In this document: one piece after another, positions 63,901 to 64,000 of the stretch | Position numbering within the stretch: position 1 is the first letter of the stretch | Layout of the letters: every line of letters starts with the position of its first letter | From: Strix aluco | Taxonomy: Eukaryota > Chordata > Aves > Strigiformes > Strigidae | Direction of reading: 5' to 3' | Assembly: GCF_031877795.1 (NCBI RefSeq) | Contig: NC_133934.1 | Location: 46,964,725 to 47,028,724 of the forward strand | Length of the DNA stretch: 64,000 bases | Notes under the pieces: model-generated | Told to the model about the DNA's origin: nothing | Seen by the model: the letters and a program-made list of their open reading frames with translations, nothing else | Databases searched by the model: none | Translations under genes and position numbers: made by a program

Positions 63901-64000
63901 TGACTTGTTGTACAAGTAAGAGAAGAAATCTACTCACAATTCATCTAACATCTGGAGAGAAGAAAAGCTGTTTTCATTTAAAAAGCTAATTTTATTTCGT
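54638..64000 (-). CDS. RXFP1: RXFP1, relaxin receptor 1 (3' part, last 8 exons)
   Basis: RXFP1 is the plasma-membrane GPCR for relaxin; it couples to Gs/cAMP and carries an LDLa module and leucine-rich repeats outside the cell. Visible CDS on the minus strand: 64000-63938 (cut by the window edge), 63183-63112, 62157-62086, 59692-59621, 59391-59162, 58061-57651, 57136-56918 and 54939-54638: about 479 aa, one open frame. Four LRR exons of 72-nt type (24 aa each) lead into the hinge ([20 protein letters not shown]) and seven membrane segments. Seen: [10 protein letters not shown] after TM3, the paired HCQLVGSL and GVCFPL cysteines, NSALNPLLY in TM7, and a basic tail with the conserved IWVEMWP and a C-terminus resembling human (STKLNSYT). 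LDLa and earlier LRR exons lie beyond the right edge. Confidence 0.95.
54940..56917 (-). other. RXFP1: RXFP1 last intron
   Basis: A 2.0-kb intron. A block at about 55100-55610 is strongly pyrimidine-rich on the plus strand. A 20-bp direct repeat (TTATAGTAATATAGTTCAGT) occurs at 56735-56754 and 56817-56836 around a TATA-rich stretch. Nothing else was recognised. Confidence 0.6.
56918..57136 (-). CDS. RXFP1: RXFP1 exon (human exon 17 equivalent): TM5 to TM6
   Basis: 219 nt, [20 protein letters not shown] through the third intracellular loop ([18 protein letters not shown]) to TM6 ([20 protein letters not shown]) and LLQVEIP. Confidence 0.96.
57651..58061 (-). CDS. RXFP1: RXFP1 exon (human exon 16 equivalent): TM2 to TM5
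   Basis: 411 nt, starting [17 protein letters not shown] and ending QIYSVVIFL. It includes TM3 with [14 protein letters not shown]4 ([17 protein letters not shown]) and the second extracellular loop ([18 protein letters not shown]). Confidence 0.96.
58062..59161 (-). other. RXFP1: RXFP1 intron between TM1 and TM2 exons
   Basis: A 1.1-kb AT-rich intron with a T-rich run at about 58268-58288. No repeat family was recognised. The neighbouring introns at 57137-57650 and 59392-59620 are also plain. Confidence 0.55.
59162..59391 (-). CDS. RXFP1: RXFP1 exon (human exon 15 equivalent): hinge, TM1 and start of TM2
   Basis: 230 nt from [18 protein letters not shown] through TM1 ([20 protein letters not shown]) to SLC and the first base of the following Cys codon. 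The donor GTGAGT fixes the end; the frame rejoins CADCLMGIY in the next exon. Confidence 0.95.
59621..59692 (-). CDS. RXFP1: RXFP1 LRR exon (human exon 14 equivalent)
   Basis: A 72-nt exon: [23 protein letters not shown] plus split codons, the last leucine-rich repeat before the hinge. Confidence 0.93.
59693..62085 (-). other. RXFP1: RXFP1 intron with CR1 insertion
   Basis: A 2.4-kb intron containing the CR1 fragment at 61027-61305, a T18 run at about 60185-60202 and a perfect 10-bp hairpin (TTCTTAACTT / AAGTTAAGAA) at 60700-60722. Confidence 0.65.
61027..61305 (+). mobile_element. CR1 LINE 3' end (5'-truncated)
   Basis: About 280 bp of the CR1 3' region in plus orientation, antisense to RXFP1. 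Diagnostic stretches are GATAGGACAAGAGGTAGTGG, ACACTGGAACAGGTTGCCCA, TTCAAGGTCAGGCTGGACAG, GGGACTAGATGACCTTTAAT and a degenerate CTCTATGATTCT tail. It is a dead fragment covering only the end of the reverse-transcriptase ORF and the 3' UTR, moderately diverged from consensus, so of middle age. Confidence 0.92.
62086..62157 (-). CDS. RXFP1: RXFP1 LRR exon (human exon 13 equivalent)
   Basis: A 72-nt exon: [23 protein letters not shown] plus split codons, one leucine-rich repeat closely matching human. Confidence 0.93.
62158..63111 (-). other. RXFP1: RXFP1 intron between LRR exons 12 and 13
   Basis: A 954-bp intron with the short CR1 tail near its 3' end and an (AAT)n microsatellite at about 63080-63092. 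The intron at 63184-63937 (754 bp) holds nothing recognisable. Confidence 0.6.
62232..62275 (-). mobile_element. CR1 LINE 3' tail fragment
   Basis: ATAGAATCATCTAGGTTGGA followed by AAAGACCTTGAAGATCATCT is the reverse complement of the extreme CR1 3' end. Only about 45 bp remains. It lies 75 nt from the RXFP1 LRR exon at 62086-62157. Confidence 0.75.
63112..63183 (-). CDS. RXFP1: RXFP1 LRR exon (human exon 12 equivalent)
   Basis: A 72-nt exon for one leucine-rich repeat: [23 protein letters not shown] plus split codons. Donor GTAAGG, with a short (ATT)n microsatellite about 17 nt into the intron. Confidence 0.92.
63938..64000 (-). CDS. RXFP1: RXFP1 LRR exon (human exon 11 equivalent), truncated by window edge
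   Basis: Encodes [20 protein letters not shown] plus two bases of the next codon; donor GTGAGT. If the exon has the usual 72 nt, nine bases lie outside. Confidence 0.88.

Overview
The window is vertebrate nuclear DNA, most likely from a bird. Spliced genes with GT-AG introns show strong similarity to known vertebrate proteins. Introns are compact, and 3' fragments of CR1 LINEs with the typical ATTCTATG-type tail are present. CR1 tails of this kind also occur in crocodilians and turtles, so 'bird' is an inference and no species can be named.

Five genes are recognisable, in the same order and relative orientation as human 4q32.1 but inverted: FNIP2 (minus, only coding exon 1 at 7425-7519; the rest lies off the left edge beyond a first intron of more than 7.4 kb), PPID (plus, 10 exons, 15871-31676, 370 aa), ETFDH (minus, 13 exons, 50894 down to 32617, 619 aa), C4orf46 (plus, 2 exons, 51350-51760, 105 aa) and RXFP1 (minus, 3' part, last 8 exons, 64000 down to 54638, about 479 aa visible). 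Exon coordinates were set by hand from splice signals, reading-frame continuity and remembered human orthologues. PPID, ETFDH and C4orf46 each join into an uninterrupted frame of the expected length.

Layout: 1-7424 is FNIP2 intron 1. A CpG island at about 7.0-8.1 kb covers the FNIP2 promoter and exon 1. Between 8.1 and 15.4 kb is intergenic DNA with an unclassified dispersed repeat (a second copy sits in FNIP2 intron 1) and a doubtful LINE reverse-transcriptase relic. A second CpG island (15.4-16.8 kb) is the PPID promoter. PPID and ETFDH end tail to tail, with poly(A) signals about 180 bp apart. ETFDH and C4orf46 start head to head from a 455-bp bidirectional CpG-island promoter carrying two ZNF143-type motifs, an NRF1-type motif and a (CCCCG)7 tandem. 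C4orf46 and RXFP1 converge at about 52.9-54.2 kb, where a C23-A13 tract lies. CR1 fragments lie in PPID intron 6 and in two RXFP1 introns.

The genes do not form one pathway. FNIP2 acts in FLCN/mTORC1 nutrient signalling, PPID is the Hsp90 co-chaperone cyclophilin 40, ETFDH passes electrons from ETF to ubiquinone in the inner mitochondrial membrane, C4orf46 is a small poorly characterised protein, and RXFP1 is the relaxin receptor. I found no RNA gene, CRISPR array, or convincing new multi-gene system. The points most worth a second look are the shared ETFDH/C4orf46 promoter, a frame-preserving 93-nt intron in C4orf46, small duplications next to splice acceptors, and the unclassified repeat pair.
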